A stretch of 64,000 bases of DNA from an uncultured Woeseia sp. (GTDB lineage Bacteria > Pseudomonadota > Gammaproteobacteria > Steroidobacterales > Woeseiaceae). The stretch lies in assembly GCA_937925605.1 (NCBI GenBank), contig CALALV010000002.1:5170-69169 (forward strand). The letters run 5' to 3'. This document shows, in pieces, positions 17,293 to 26,411 of the stretch. The first letter of the stretch is position 1; every line of letters begins with the position of its first letter. The position numbers and the translations under genes were made by a program. The notes beneath the pieces were generated by a model that worked only from the letters and a program-made list of their open reading frames with translations, was not told the origin of the DNA and did no database searches.

Positions 17293-19115
17293 GCGCCCGC
17301 CAGCCGCCGGTCGCGCTTGCGCTCGCTCTCGGTCAGGCGTTTCTTGCGCAGCCGGATGCTCGCCGGCGTGACCTCGAGCAGTTCGTCGTCGTCGATGAAT
17401 TCGAGCGCCTGCTCCAGCGAGAACTTCACCGGCGGCGTCAGCAGGATGTTCTCGTCCGACCCGGCGGCGCGGATATTGGTCAACTGCTTGGCCCTGGTCG
17501 GGTTGACGACCAGGTCGTTCTGGCGGCTGTGGATGCCGACGATACGTCCCTCGTAGACCGGTTCGCCGTGACCGATCAGCAGCCGGCCGCGCTCCTGCAG
17601 GTTGTAGAGCGCGTAGGCCAGCGCCTTGCCGTCGACGTTGGAGACGAGCACCCCGTTGACACGCTGCCCGAGCGGCTGCGGCACGTAGCGGTCGTAGCGC
17701 TCGAACACGTGGTAGATCAGGCCCGTGCCGGAGGTCGCGGTCAGGTATTCGGTGCGGAAGCCGATCAGCCCGCGGGTCGGGATCCGGTAGTCGAGCCGCA
17801 TGCGGCCCTTGCCGTCGGCCTGCATGTCCAGCAACTCGCCCTTGCGCTCGGCGATGCGCGACATGACGGCACCCTGGTAGGCCTCCTCGAAATCGACGGT
17901 CAGCTGTTCCCAGGGCTCGAGCCGCGCGCCGTTCTCTTCGCGGACGATGACCTCCGGCCGCGACACCGCGAGCTCGAAGCCCTCGCGGCGCATGTTCTCG
18001 ATCAGCACGGACAGGTGCAGCTCGCCGCGGCCCGAGACCCGGAACTTGTCGGGATCGTCGGTATCGGCCACGCGCAGCGCGACGTTGTGTTTCAGTTCCT
18101 GGTCCAGGCGCTCGCGGATCTGGCGGCTCGTCAGGTACTTGCCCTCACGGCCGGCGAACGGCGACTTGTTGACCTGGAAGGTCATGCTGATCGTCGGCTC
18201 GTCGACGGCCAGCGCCGGCAGCGCCTCCGGCGCGTCGCGCGGGCACAGCGTGTCCGAAATGTCGAGTTCGTCGATGCCGGAGAACACGACGATGTCGCCG
18301 GCGCTGGCGCGCTCGATGCGCTGCCGCTCCAGCCCGTGGAAGCCGTACAGCTCGAGCACGCGCCCGTTGCGTATACCCCCCTTGCGATCGACGATCGCAA
18401 CCGGCGTGTTGCCGCCCAGCGTGCCGCGCTGGATGCGGCCGATACCGAGCACGCCGACGTAGGCGTCGTAAGCGAGGCTGGACACCTGCAGCTGCAGCGA
18501 GCCGTCCGTGACCACTTCCGGCGGCGGCACCCGCGCGACGATGGCCTCGAACAGCGGTTGCATGTCGCCGCCGCGGGCGTCCGCGTCCTCGCTGGCCCAG
18601 CCCTCGAGTGCCGAGGCGTAAATCACCGGAAAATCGAGTTGCTCGTCGGTAGCGCCGAGCCGGTCGAACAGGTCGAAGGTCTGGTCGAGCACCCAGCTGG
18701 GCCGGCTGCCGTCGCGGTCTACCTTGTTGATCACGACGAGCGGCTTCAGGCCGCGGGCGAAGGCCTTCTGGGTGACGAAGCGAGTCTGCGGCATCGGCCC
18801 GTCGACCGCGTCCACCAGCAGCAGCACGCTGTCGACCATCGACAGCACGCGCTCGACCTCGCCGCCGAAGTCCGCGTGGCCGGGCGTGTCGACGATGTTG
18901 ATGCGATAGTCCTGCCAGCGGATCGCGGTATTCTTGGCGAGGATCGTGATTCCGCGTTCCCGCTCCAGGTCGTTCGAGTCCATGACCCGCTCGGGCACGG
19001 CGGCGCGCGGGCCGAGCGTCCCGGACTGCTTGAGCAGCTGGTCGACCAGCGTGGTCTTGCCGTGGTCGACATGCGCGATAATCGCGATATTGCGGAGTTT
19101 CTGGAGGTCGGACAC
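17289..19115 (-). CDS. bipA: Ribosome-associated GTPase BipA/TypA
   Basis: BipA is a translational GTPase that assists 50S subunit assembly and stress adaptation. The 608-residue protein begins at GTG with VSDLQKLRNIAIIAHVDHGK. The frame is open further upstream but that part is not protein-like. The G motifs are AHVDHGKTT, RERGITI, DTPGHADF, NKVDRDGS and an SAL/EG region. The BipA-specific C-terminus with RKKRLTESERKR is present. The next gene srkA overlaps by 4 bp. Confidence 0.97.
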   Translation of the reverse strand: MSDLQKLRNIAIIAHVDHGKTTLVDQLLKQSGTLGPRAAVPERVMDSNDLERERGITILAKNTAIRWQDYRINIVDTPGHADFGGEVERVLSMVDSVLLLVDAVDGPMPQTRFVTQKAFARGLKPLVVINKVDRDGSRPSWVLDQTFDLFDRLGATDEQLDFPVIYASALEGWASEDADARGGDMQPLFEAIVARVPPPEVVTDGSLQLQVSSLAYDAYVGVLGIGRIQRGTLGGNTPVAIVDRKGGIRNGRVLELYGFHGLERQRIERASAGDIVVFSGIDELDISDTLCPRDAPEALPALAVDEPTISMTFQVNKSPFAGREGKYLTSRQIRERLDQELKHNVALRVADTDDPDKFRVSGRGELHLSVLIENMRREGFELAVSRPEVIVREENGARLEPWEQLTVDFEEAYQGAVMSRIAERKGELLDMQADGKGRMRLDYRIPTRGLIGFRTEYLTATSGTGLIYHVFERYDRYVPQPLGQRVNGVLVSNVDGKALAYALYNLQERGRLLIGHGEPVYEGRIVGIHSRQNDLVVNPTRAKQLTNIRAAGSDENILLTPPVKFSLEQALEFIDDDELLEVTPASIRLRKKRLTESERKRDRRLAGA

Positions 19116-19218
19116 GGGTAGCGGGGCCGGCGGAAGAGGGCGCGGATTATAGAGAGGCCGCGCGGCAATTGATACGGCGCGCGGCTCCGGTAAGCTCGGG
19201 CCCCAGGGAGGCATTCCA

Positions 19219-20697
19219 TTGAGCGAATCCAGGCTGGCGGGGGGCGTCTACGGCGACCTGACCCGGGACATCGACCGCGCCGCGCCGGGCCCCGGCGGCA
19301 TCGCCTTTTTCGATTTCGACGGGACGCTGATCTTCGGCTTCTCGATCGCGTCGATCTTCCGCGAGCGGGTTCTGTCCGGGCGCCTGCGCCCGCGCGACGC
19401 GCTGGCGCAGTTCCTGTCGCTGGTCGGCCACGGCGTCAGTGGCAGCGACTACACGCTGCTGCTGGAAGAGGCCGCCGAGACCCTGGCCGGCGTGCCGGAG
19501 CAGGAGTTCATCGATCTCGGCGAGCGGGTGTTCGACAAGTACCTCGCGGGTGTCGTCTACCCGGAATCGCGCGCGTTGCTGCGCGCCCACCAGCGACGCG
19601 GGCACACCGTGGTGGTGCTGTCGTCGGCCACCGGCTACCAGATCGACCCGGTGGCCCGCGAGCTCGGTATCGAGCACGTGCTGTGCAATCACTTCGAGGT
19701 CGAGAACGGGCTGTTCACCGGTGAGATTCTCGACCCGGTCGTCTACGGTCGCGGCAAGCTCGATGCCGCGCGTCGTTTCGCGGCCGAGCGCGGCGTCGAC
19801 CTCGCCGACTGCTGGTTCTACAGCGACGGGCTCGAGGACCTGCCGCTGCTGGAGGCGGTCGGCCGGCCGCGGCCGCTGAACCCGGATTCGGCACTGCGCG
19901 AGGTGGCGCATCGCCGCGACTGGCCGATCCGCGACTTTTCGAGCCGCGGCCTGCCGGGCCTGCGCGAGGTCGTGCGCACCGGGCTCGTCTACGGCGCCTT
20001 CATGTCGGCCGCGCTGTCGATCGTCCCGACGTGGATTCTGAACCGTTCGCGGCGCGACGCGGTCAACCTCGCGGTCACGACCTGGGGTGAGTTCGGCAGC
20101 GCGCTGGCGGGCATCGACGTGCGCGTGCGCGGGGAGCAGTACCTGTGGGCCGAGCGCCCGGCCGTGTTCCTGTTCAACCACCAGAGCGCGATCGACGTGC
20201 TGATCGTCGCCAAGCTGCTGCGCCGCGATTTCAATGCGATCGCCAAGCAGGAGATCGCGCTCAATCCGCTCGTGGGCCCGGTCTTCCGCGTGGCCGACAC
20301 CGTGTTCGTCGACCGCCGCAACCACGAAAAGGCCATCGAGGCGCTGCGGCCGGTGGTCGGCTCGCTGCGCTCCGGCCTGTCGCTCGCGATCGCGCCGGAG
20401 GGTACGCGCAGCGCCAGCGACCGGCTCGGTCCGTTCAAGAAGGGCCCGTTCCACATCGCGATGCAGGCCGGCGTGCCGGTCGTGCCGATCGTGATCCACA
20501 ACGCCGGCGACGTGCTGCCGAAGGGCGGTTTTTTCGTCAGGCCGGCGCCGGTACAGGTCGACGTGCTGCCCCCGGTCCCGACCGGAGACTGGCGGCCGGA
20601 AACGGTCGACCGCCACGTCGCCGACGTGCGCGAGATGTACCTCGAGGCGCTCGGCCAGCGGCGCGAGGGTGCGCCCGCGCTGACCCGGGTCAAGTAG
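19219..20697 (+). CDS. HAD-IB hydrolase fused to 1-acylglycerol-3-phosphate acyltransferase (PlsC)
   Basis: The protein has 492 residues and starts at TTG, preceded by AGGGAG. The N-terminal half (about 25-225) is a HAD-IB phosphatase: nucleophile motif FFDFDGTLI, motif II VVLSSATGY, and the late acidic motif YSDGLEDLPLLEA. The C-terminal half (about 275-490) is a PlsC-type acyltransferase with NHQSAIDVLI (the HX4D catalytic pair) at about 319 and APEGTRS at about 393. Such fusions are known in proteobacteria and act in phospholipid or lipid remodelling. It is transcribed away from bipA across about 100 bp. The substrate of the HAD half is unknown. Confidence 0.92.
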   Translation: MSESRLAGGVYGDLTRDIDRAAPGPGGIAFFDFDGTLIFGFSIASIFRERVLSGRLRPRDALAQFLSLVGHGVSGSDYTLLLEEAAETLAGVPEQEFIDLGERVFDKYLAGVVYPESRALLRAHQRRGHTVVVLSSATGYQIDPVARELGIEHVLCNHFEVENGLFTGEILDPVVYGRGKLDAARRFAAERGVDLADCWFYSDGLEDLPLLEAVGRPRPLNPDSALREVAHRRDWPIRDFSSRGLPGLREVVRTGLVYGAFMSAALSIVPTWILNRSRRDAVNLAVTTWGEFGSALAGIDVRVRGEQYLWAERPAVFLFNHQSAIDVLIVAKLLRRDFNAIAKQEIALNPLVGPVFRVADTVFVDRRNHEKAIEALRPVVGSLRSGLSLAIAPEGTRSASDRLGPFKKGPFHIAMQAGVPVVPIVIHNAGDVLPKGGFFVRPAPVQVDVLPPVPTGDWRPETVDRHVADVREMYLEALGQRREGAPALTRVK

Positions 20698-20780
20698 CAG
20701 GGTCGCCGGCCGCGCCCGCAGCCGGTATCCTGCGCACTTCGCCGCCGCTGGCCGGGTGCCCGCGGCCCCATGCCCACCAG

Positions 20781-22523
20781 ATGGAAATCCAGATCATGCC
20801 CAGACTTGCCACGGCCAGGAACCTCGCGGTCTACGCGCTGCTCGCGCTCGCTGCCGCCTGCAACCAGGCGGACGACGACGCCGGCTACAGCGCCGGCATT
20901 CTCGAGTACGTGCCCGCCGACACGCCCTACCTGTTCGCGTCGCCCGGGCCGGTGCCCGACGACGTCTACGAGAAGATCGAGCCGAAGATGGACCGGCTGC
21001 TGGCCGCCTACCGCGACGTCATCCGTTTTTCGCTGCGCGAGGGTCTCGAGGATCGCGAGCTCGACAGCGAGGAGTCGGAAATCGAGGCCGAGCGCGTCGT
21101 CGCGGTCGTCGACCGTCTCGTCGGCATGTTTTCGTCGGAAGGCATGGTGCAGGCCGGGCTGGATCGCGACTCGGCGGTCGCGCTGTACGGCGCCGGGCTG
21201 CTGCCGGTGCTGCGCGTCGAGCTCGCGGATACGGCCGCCTTCGAGCGCACGCTCGCGGAACTGGAGTCCGAGGCCGGAACCGACATGCAGCGGGCCAGCC
21301 TCGACGACGTGACCTATCGCTACGCGGGCGACGAAAACGCACGCGTCCTGGTCGCGGTGCAGGACGACCACATGGTCGCCACGCTGGTGCCGACGAGCCT
21401 CGGCGAGGATGGCCTGCGCAGCGTGCTCGGGATCGCGAAGCCCGCCCGCTCGGTCGCCGCCTCGGGCGAGCTCGCGCAGCTGGCGGAACGCTATGGCTAC
21501 ACCAGCTTCGGCGCCGGCTACGTCGACTTCCGGCGTATCGCGGCCGTGTTCCTCGACGAACAGTCCGGCGTCAACGCGGAAGTGCTGGCGCTCGCCGACT
21601 ACGACCATACTCGCCTCTCGGACGTGTGCCGGGAGGAAATTCGCGGCATGGCGGCGATCGCACCCCGCCTCGTTACCGGCTACACCGAATACAGCGCCGA
21701 GCGCATGGTCTCGAATACCGTGCTAGAGCTCCGCGAGGACATCGCCAAAGGGCTGTCGGCGCTGACGGCCCCGGTGCCCGGCCTCGGCAGAGACCAGGGT
21801 GGCATGGTGTCGTTCGGAATGAGCATCGATCTCGCCGCCGCGCGCGACTTCTATTCGTCACGACTCGATGCGATCGAGGCGACGCCTTACAAGTGCGAGC
21901 TGTTCGCCGACCTGCAGTCCGGCGTCGCGCAGGGGCGCGCGGTCCTCGAGCAGCCGGTGCCGCCGATCGTCTACGGTTTCCGCGGTTTCCTCGCCGTCGT
22001 CGACGAGGTAACCGGCCTCGACGTGGCGAACAAGCAGCCGCCGACGTCGATCGACATGCGCTTCCTGCTGGCCAGCGAGAACGCGCCGGGGCTCGTCGCC
22101 ATGGGCTCGATGTTCAGCCCGGAACTGGCGATGCTGAACCTGCAGGCGGACGGCAAGGCCGTGCGCTTCGAGTCGCCGCAGCTGCAGCCGCCGGTCGAGG
22201 AGGCCTGGCTGGCCATGACCGATTCGGCGATCTCGATGGCGGTCGGCAAGAACGGCGAAAAGCAGGCCACGACGCTGCTCGAGCAGCCGGCCGGCAGTCC
22301 GCCGCCGCTGTTCTCGATGCACATGGACGCCGGCCGCTACTACGCGTTCATCGGCGACGCGGTCGCCATGGAGCAGGACGGCGAGGACGTCTCGCCGGAG
22401 ATCGGCGCGGCGGTCAAGGAACTGATGCTGGCGCTGGGCGACCTGATAGAGCGGGTATCCGTCTCCGTGCTGCTGACCGAGCGCGGCATGGAGATTCCGG
22501 CCGTCACGACGCTGGCCGACTGA
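20781..22523 (+). CDS. Large uncharacterised lipoprotein (DUF3352-like)
   Basis: The product has about 580 residues and a lipoprotein signal with LLALAAACNQ (lipobox AAC). The start is either ATG at 20781 or ATG at 20796. The early mature region reads ILEYVPADTPYLFAS, a phrase typical of DUF3352-like secreted proteins. The rest mixes acidic helices with beta strands (GMVSFGMSIDLAAARDFY). I see no catalytic motif. It touches the next gene (stop/start overlap of 1 base), so the two are co-translated. The protein at 37529 opens with a loosely similar PWLREHLPDDALVYARIP. Confidence 0.75.
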   Translation: MEIQIMPRLATARNLAVYALLALAAACNQADDDAGYSAGILEYVPADTPYLFASPGPVPDDVYEKIEPKMDRLLAAYRDVIRFSLREGLEDRELDSEESEIEAERVVAVVDRLVGMFSSEGMVQAGLDRDSAVALYGAGLLPVLRVELADTAAFERTLAELESEAGTDMQRASLDDVTYRYAGDENARVLVAVQDDHMVATLVPTSLGEDGLRSVLGIAKPARSVAASGELAQLAERYGYTSFGAGYVDFRRIAAVFLDEQSGVNAEVLALADYDHTRLSDVCREEIRGMAAIAPRLVTGYTEYSAERMVSNTVLELREDIAKGLSALTAPVPGLGRDQGGMVSFGMSIDLAAARDFYSSRLDAIEATPYKCELFADLQSGVAQGRAVLEQPVPPIVYGFRGFLAVVDEVTGLDVANKQPPTSIDMRFLLASENAPGLVAMGSMFSPELAMLNLQADGKAVRFESPQLQPPVEEAWLAMTDSAISMAVGKNGEKQATTLLEQPAGSPPPLFSMHMDAGRYYAFIGDAVAMEQDGEDVSPEIGAAVKELMLALGDLIERVSVSVLLTERGMEIPAVTTLAD

Positions 22524-23059
22524 TGTCGCCGGCGCGCGGCCTGCTCGTCGGCCTGTCGCTGCTGCTGGTCGGAGCCTGCGCGGCGACGCCCGCCACGGAC
22601 CGGGCCGTCACGCACGTGCCGGTGGCCGAACTGCGGGGCGGTGCCGGCACGCTGCCCGTCGGCGCGCACCTGTCCACGGGCCAGCCCGACGCGAAGCTGC
22701 TCGAGCGCGCCGCCGCGGCAGGCTATGTCGGTGTCATCGATTTGCGCACGCCCGGCGAGGACCGCGGCTACGACGAGGCTGCCGTCGCCGCGTCGCTGGG
22801 CCTCGACTACGTTGCGCTGCCGGTTGCCGGTCCGGCAGGCGTGACCTTCGACAACGCGGCGGCGCTCGACCGTGCGCTGGCCGGCATGGACGGGCCGGTG
22901 CTGTTGCACTGCGCGAGCGGCAACCGGGTCGGTGCGCTGGTCGCGCTCGGCGCGAAGGCTGGCGGTGCCACGGACGAAGAGGCGCTGGCGGCCGGGCGGG
23001 CCGCCGGACTGACCGGCCTCGAGTCCGTCGTGCGCGAGCGGCTCGCGGCGACGGACTAG
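22523..23059 (+). CDS. Secreted tyrosine-phosphatase-like lipoprotein (DUF442 type)
   Basis: The 178-residue protein begins with a lipoprotein signal (LLVGLSLLLVGACAAT, lipobox GAC). It has the HCxxGxR phosphatase loop as HCASGNR at about residues 128-134, preceded by the FDNAAALDRALAGMDGPVLL helix-strand unit. An earlier VIDLRTPGED gives the general-acid region. This is the pattern of DUF442/BLH-type dual-specificity phosphatases, usually cytoplasmic; here it is exported. Its ATG overlaps the stop of the upstream lipoprotein gene, so the two form an operon. Confidence 0.82.
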   Translation: MSPARGLLVGLSLLLVGACAATPATDRAVTHVPVAELRGGAGTLPVGAHLSTGQPDAKLLERAAAAGYVGVIDLRTPGEDRGYDEAAVAASLGLDYVALPVAGPAGVTFDNAAALDRALAGMDGPVLLHCASGNRVGALVALGAKAGGATDEEALAAGRAAGLTGLESVVRERLAATD

Positions 23060-23095
23060 CGAGCGCCGGTCCCGGCGGGGTCCGGGGCGCCGGCG

Positions 23096-23126
23096 AAAAA
23101 AAGAAACCCCGCGCAAGGCGGGGTTT
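23096..23126 (-). terminator. Rho-independent terminator of the DUF4397 gene
   Basis: AAACCCCGC (23104-23112) pairs exactly with GCGGGGTTT (23118-23126) across a 5-base loop. Read leftward, the stem is followed by a run of T residues (the A-run at 23096-23102 on this strand). It therefore ends transcription of the leftward gene at 23153, and may also serve the rightward gene that stops at 23059. Confidence 0.85.
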
Positions 23127-23152
23127 CGAGTCGGATCGAGACGCTCTGACTG

Positions 23153-24520
23153 TTACGGGGCGACGAAGTCGTCCATCAGGATCAGGTTCAGCGGCGCGCC
23201 GCCACCCGCTGCGTCGCGGGCAATCGCCGTGTAGACGCCTCCGCCCTCGATCGTGATCGCGGCCGGGCCGATCGCGGCCGTCTTCGTGCCGGTCGGCGTC
23301 ACCGTGACCTCGTAGTCACCGGGGTTCAGCGACAGGAAGCCGGTGTTGGCCGGGAACGGAATGTTCACCAGCGTCGGCTCGACCGTGTTGATGTCGGTGC
23401 CCGGCGCGGTGACGTAGATGTCGACCGGACCGGCAGCCGGCGAGGCGTGGATGATCCGTACCTTCGACTCGGTCGCAATCGAGCGGCGGTCATCGATGGC
23501 CAGGAACGCTGCGATGTTGGCCAGCGTATCGACTGCGAGCACGTCGTAGCTGATGCCGGCTTCCAGCGCGAGGTCAACGTCGATCACGGTGACGGTCTGG
23601 GTCGGTGCATCGACGACCTTGATGTTGTAGCTGGCAGCCGGAACGCTCAGGAAGCCGGTGAAATCCGGGAACGCGAGGTCGCTGACCAGCGGGTTGGCGA
23701 AATCATCGTTGGCGATGACGTCGACGTTCGGCGCGTCGGGCGACGCATGCACGACGCGTACGTCGGCCGGCGTGTTGACATCCAGCAGTTCGAACGAGCC
23801 CTGGCCGTCCTGCACGATCAGGCTGATCGGCGCAGCGCCGGTGGTCGTGTTCTCGACGGCCGAGATCAGCAGGTTGGCGCCATCCGCGAGCGTGATCGTA
23901 CCGGCGTCGTAGGCAACGGCGGTCGGATCGCCGGCCACCGTGACGCGCAGCTGGTAGTCACCCGCGGTCACGTCGACCGGGCCGAGATCGCCGCCGAACG
24001 CAAAAGTGCCTACCGGCGCCTCGGCGGTCAGGTCCGCGCCCGGCGCGGTAAGGTAGACGTCGACTTCCGGCGCGAGCGGCGCGGCGTGGGCGACGCGCAA
24101 GCGGGTCGCGCCGGCCGGCACGGCCGTGTCCGGCTGGCTCAGGACCAGCGGCTCGATGTTCGCAACGTCACCGATCGCCAGGATGCTGTAGCGCGTGTCG
24201 GCCTCGAAGGTCAGGTTGACCGGGCCGATAACCGTCGCCGTGCCATCCGGCAGGATGCCGTCGACCGTGATCGTGTACGTGTTGTTCGGCAGCGTCAGGA
24301 TGCCGGTGCCGACCTTGAAGTCGACGTTGTTGATGTCGGTGGACGAGACGCTGATGTTGACCGGCGGCGCGTCGGGCGACGCGTGCAGGATCTGCACGGA
24401 CGCGTTGCCCTGCGGCGCAGGCGGCAGGGGATCCTGCACTCGGGGGCCATCGCTGCCGCTGCTGCACGCAGCCAGCGCGAAAAATGCGACTGGAACTAAC
24501 AGCCGATAAAGAGTGTTCAT
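23153..24520 (-). CDS. DUF4397 repeat lipoprotein
   Basis: The 455-residue protein has a lipoprotein signal (VPVAFFALAACSSG, lipobox AAC), then four DUF4397-type units. Each unit begins with a variant of H(A/V)SPDAP(P/N)V(N/D)I or HAAPLAPEVDVY (about residues 50, 145, 260 and 355). Strands such as PGDYEVTVTPTGT and AGDYQLRVTVAG end them. DUF4397 modules are beta-sandwich-like domains of surface proteins with unknown ligands. The start at 24520 follows family habit and an upstream AGGTCT-rich region. A terminator follows the stop. It probably sits on the cell surface or in the periplasm. Confidence 0.92.
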   Translation of the reverse strand: MNTLYRLLVPVAFFALAACSSGSDGPRVQDPLPPAPQGNASVQILHASPDAPPVNISVSSTDINNVDFKVGTGILTLPNNTYTITVDGILPDGTATVIGPVNLTFEADTRYSILAIGDVANIEPLVLSQPDTAVPAGATRLRVAHAAPLAPEVDVYLTAPGADLTAEAPVGTFAFGGDLGPVDVTAGDYQLRVTVAGDPTAVAYDAGTITLADGANLLISAVENTTTGAAPISLIVQDGQGSFELLDVNTPADVRVVHASPDAPNVDVIANDDFANPLVSDLAFPDFTGFLSVPAASYNIKVVDAPTQTVTVIDVDLALEAGISYDVLAVDTLANIAAFLAIDDRRSIATESKVRIIHASPAAGPVDIYVTAPGTDINTVEPTLVNIPFPANTGFLSLNPGDYEVTVTPTGTKTAAIGPAAITIEGGGVYTAIARDAAGGGAPLNLILMDDFVAP

Positions 24521-24660
24521 GAGAAGACCTCGCATCTTCGGGTTACAGTTGACGCTGCGAAGCATGGCCGGCGCCCGCCGGCAAGTGGTCTCCCCGGATT
24601 TTCAGGTTGTAACTCTTCGTAACCCGCAGCGCAGGTTCCGCAAGGGTCGGCCCACGCGGG

Positions 24661-25560
24661 TCAGCTGAAGAGGTCGGTCCGCGCCGTGCGCGTGATCAGC
24701 ACGACCGATTCGTGCTTGAGCCGCCGCTCCGTCGAGATGGCATAGAAGCGCTCCTCGATGGCGTCGGTGCGGCCGATGACGGCCATCCTGTACATGCGGC
24801 AGATTTCTTCCTCGATCGCGCTCGGCGCGGCGAACAGGCCGACGCCGGCCTCGCCGAAGGCCTTGAGCAACGCACTGTCGTCGAATTCGCCGACGATGCG
24901 CGGGGTGACGCCTGCGCCCTCGAACCAGTCGTCGAGCCGCCGGCGCAGCGCGGAGTTCTGGGTCGGCAGCAGCATCGGCGCGCCGTCCAGGCTCTGCGGA
25001 AAACGCGACCGGTAACGCCTCGCCCGCGACTTGCCGTAGAAAAAAGAGGTGTCGCTGCGCCCCAGCAGGTGGTTGTAGGCCTTGACGCCGAGGCCGTCCG
25101 GCGCCGGTCGGTCGGACAGCACGAGATCGAGTCGGTGCACGGCGAGCTCGGAAAGCAGCTGCTCCAGCGATGCCTCGACGCAGCTGACGCGCAGCGGCTG
25201 CTCTGCCGTCAGCGCGGGCGCTATGATGCGCTCGGCGATCAGCTTCGGCATCGAACTGACGACGCCGACGTTCAGCGTCGCCGGGCCGGCAAGCTGATTG
25301 CCGCGCACGACGTTCGCGAGTTCCGCGCCCACCGAGAAAATCTCGTCCGCGTACTCGAACACGACGCGACCTGTGTCCGAAAGCACGAGCCGCCGACCGA
25401 CCCGGTCGAATAGCTTCTGACCCACGGCCTGTTCGAGCAGCTTCAGCTGGCCGCTGATCGTCTGCGGCGTCAGGTGCAGGGCCTCCGAGGCCTTGACGAT
25501 GCTGCCCTCACGCGCCACCGCCCAGAAATACAGCAGGTGGTTGTAGTTGAGATGGCGCAC
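24661..25560 (-). CDS. nhaR: LysR-family regulator, NhaR-like
   Basis: This LysR regulator has 299 residues from a GTG start. Its opening NYNHLLYFWAVAREGSIVKASEALHLTP is the NhaR-type helix-turn-helix, with TPQTISGQLKLLEQAVGQKLF following. The effector domain then runs through LNVGVVSSMPKLIAERI. In E. coli, NhaR senses sodium and induces the antiporter NhaA and other genes. No nhaA is visible in the window, but a sodium channel and a sodium/bicarbonate symporter lie 0.85 kb and 1.7 kb downstream on the other strand. A regulatory link is inference; the family assignment is firm, the exact symbol less so. Confidence 0.85.
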   Translation of the reverse strand: MRHLNYNHLLYFWAVAREGSIVKASEALHLTPQTISGQLKLLEQAVGQKLFDRVGRRLVLSDTGRVVFEYADEIFSVGAELANVVRGNQLAGPATLNVGVVSSMPKLIAERIIAPALTAEQPLRVSCVEASLEQLLSELAVHRLDLVLSDRPAPDGLGVKAYNHLLGRSDTSFFYGKSRARRYRSRFPQSLDGAPMLLPTQNSALRRRLDDWFEGAGVTPRIVGEFDDSALLKAFGEAGVGLFAAPSAIEEEICRMYRMAVIGRTDAIEERFYAISTERRLKHESVVLITRTARTDLFS

Positions 25561-26034
25561 ACGGGCACGATAGCACGCCGAAACGGCACGGCGGACAGTT
25601 CGGGATACTCGAACTGTTGCGACGGCGCCCGGGCCGGAATCGGCAGGGGTGGTGCCGGCGCAGCGCACGGCACAGTATTTCGCGCGCGTACACGCCGTCG
25701 AGGCCGCCGAACCGGTCGAGTTCTTTCGCCACGCGGTGACGACGTCGACGACCGCGACGGGCCGGCCGACGCGGACCGAAGAGCAGCGCTACCGCGCCAT
25801 CGATGATCCACGGCTGCGGCGGCGCGTCTCTCGCGACTCGCCCGGCGTGACCGACAGCGGAGTGCCGGGCAGGCGGTCGTGCCGGCCGGCAAGCGGCGAA
25901 TCGCGAATGATCGGCGATCTGGTTCGACCAGAATTTGATACTTCGTAAAAAACGAAAAAGAAGTCAGGTAAGTTCGACTGGTCCGATTTTATTGATCGCG
26001 CGACAGTGTTGCAGGCAACACACAGGAGGATTCC
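25561..26034. other. 474-bp intergenic region, promoters only
   Basis: This gap separates the divergent nhaR-like gene and the hibernation-factor gene. The left two thirds are GC-rich and carry an open frame of about 99 codons (25649-25948) that has no recognisable protein features; I do not call it. The right end, from about 25930, is AT-rich for this genome (TACTTCGTAAAAAACGAAAA) and probably holds the promoter of the gene at 26035, which has a good AGGAGG site at 26022-26027. Nothing else is evident. Confidence 0.5.
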
Positions 26035-26406
26035 ATGAAGACGACGATCTCTGCGCGCGGGCTGGATCTGTCCGCGGATATCGAAGCGGCGCTGCGCGAG
26101 CGCTTCGCGGCGAGCTTCATGCGCTTCCACCATGAAATACGCGCTGTCGTCATCCAGATCGAGGATGTGAACGGTCCGAAAGGCGGCCGCGACAAGCGGG
26201 TTCGGGCGCTCGTCAGCCTGCGCTGTGGCGAACAGATCGTGGCGGACAGCCGGCGCAGCCACGTGCTCGCCGCGATGCATGTCTGCGCGCGCCGCGCCCA
26301 GCGCCTCCTGCGCCGCACGCTGCGCCGGCGGCGACGCTACGAACGCCGCGCGCTGCGGGAACTGAGCACCGCGGGTCCGCCGGTGTCCGACCCGGGTACG
26401 GCCTGA
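26035..26406 (+). CDS. Ribosome hibernation factor-like protein (HPF/RaiA fold)
   Basis: The 123-residue protein opens MKTTISARGLDLSADIEAALRERFA, the classic start of HPF/RaiA-type ribosome-associated inhibitors. It continues with VVIQIEDVNGPKGGRDKRVRALVSL and the helix VLAAMHVCARRAQRLLRRTL. The C-terminus is unusually basic (LRRRRRYERRAL) and lacks the long extension of dimerising HPF. Short hibernation factors of this kind bind the 30S subunit in stationary phase or stress. It has a strong AGGAGG site and lies 5 bp before the sodium-channel gene, so the two probably share a transcript. Confidence 0.8.
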   Translation: MKTTISARGLDLSADIEAALRERFAASFMRFHHEIRAVVIQIEDVNGPKGGRDKRVRALVSLRCGEQIVADSRRSHVLAAMHVCARRAQRLLRRTLRRRRRYERRALRELSTAGPPVSDPGTA

Positions 26407-26411
26407 CTGCC

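Noticed and set aside
17529..19121. 530-codon rightward frame opposite bipA
   Set aside because: Shadow of bipA with biased composition and no recognisable motif.
25649..25948. 99-codon frame between nhaR-like and hibernation-factor genes
   Set aside because: No ribosome site, no domain, and composition typical of random GC-rich DNA; kept only as part of the intergenic note.
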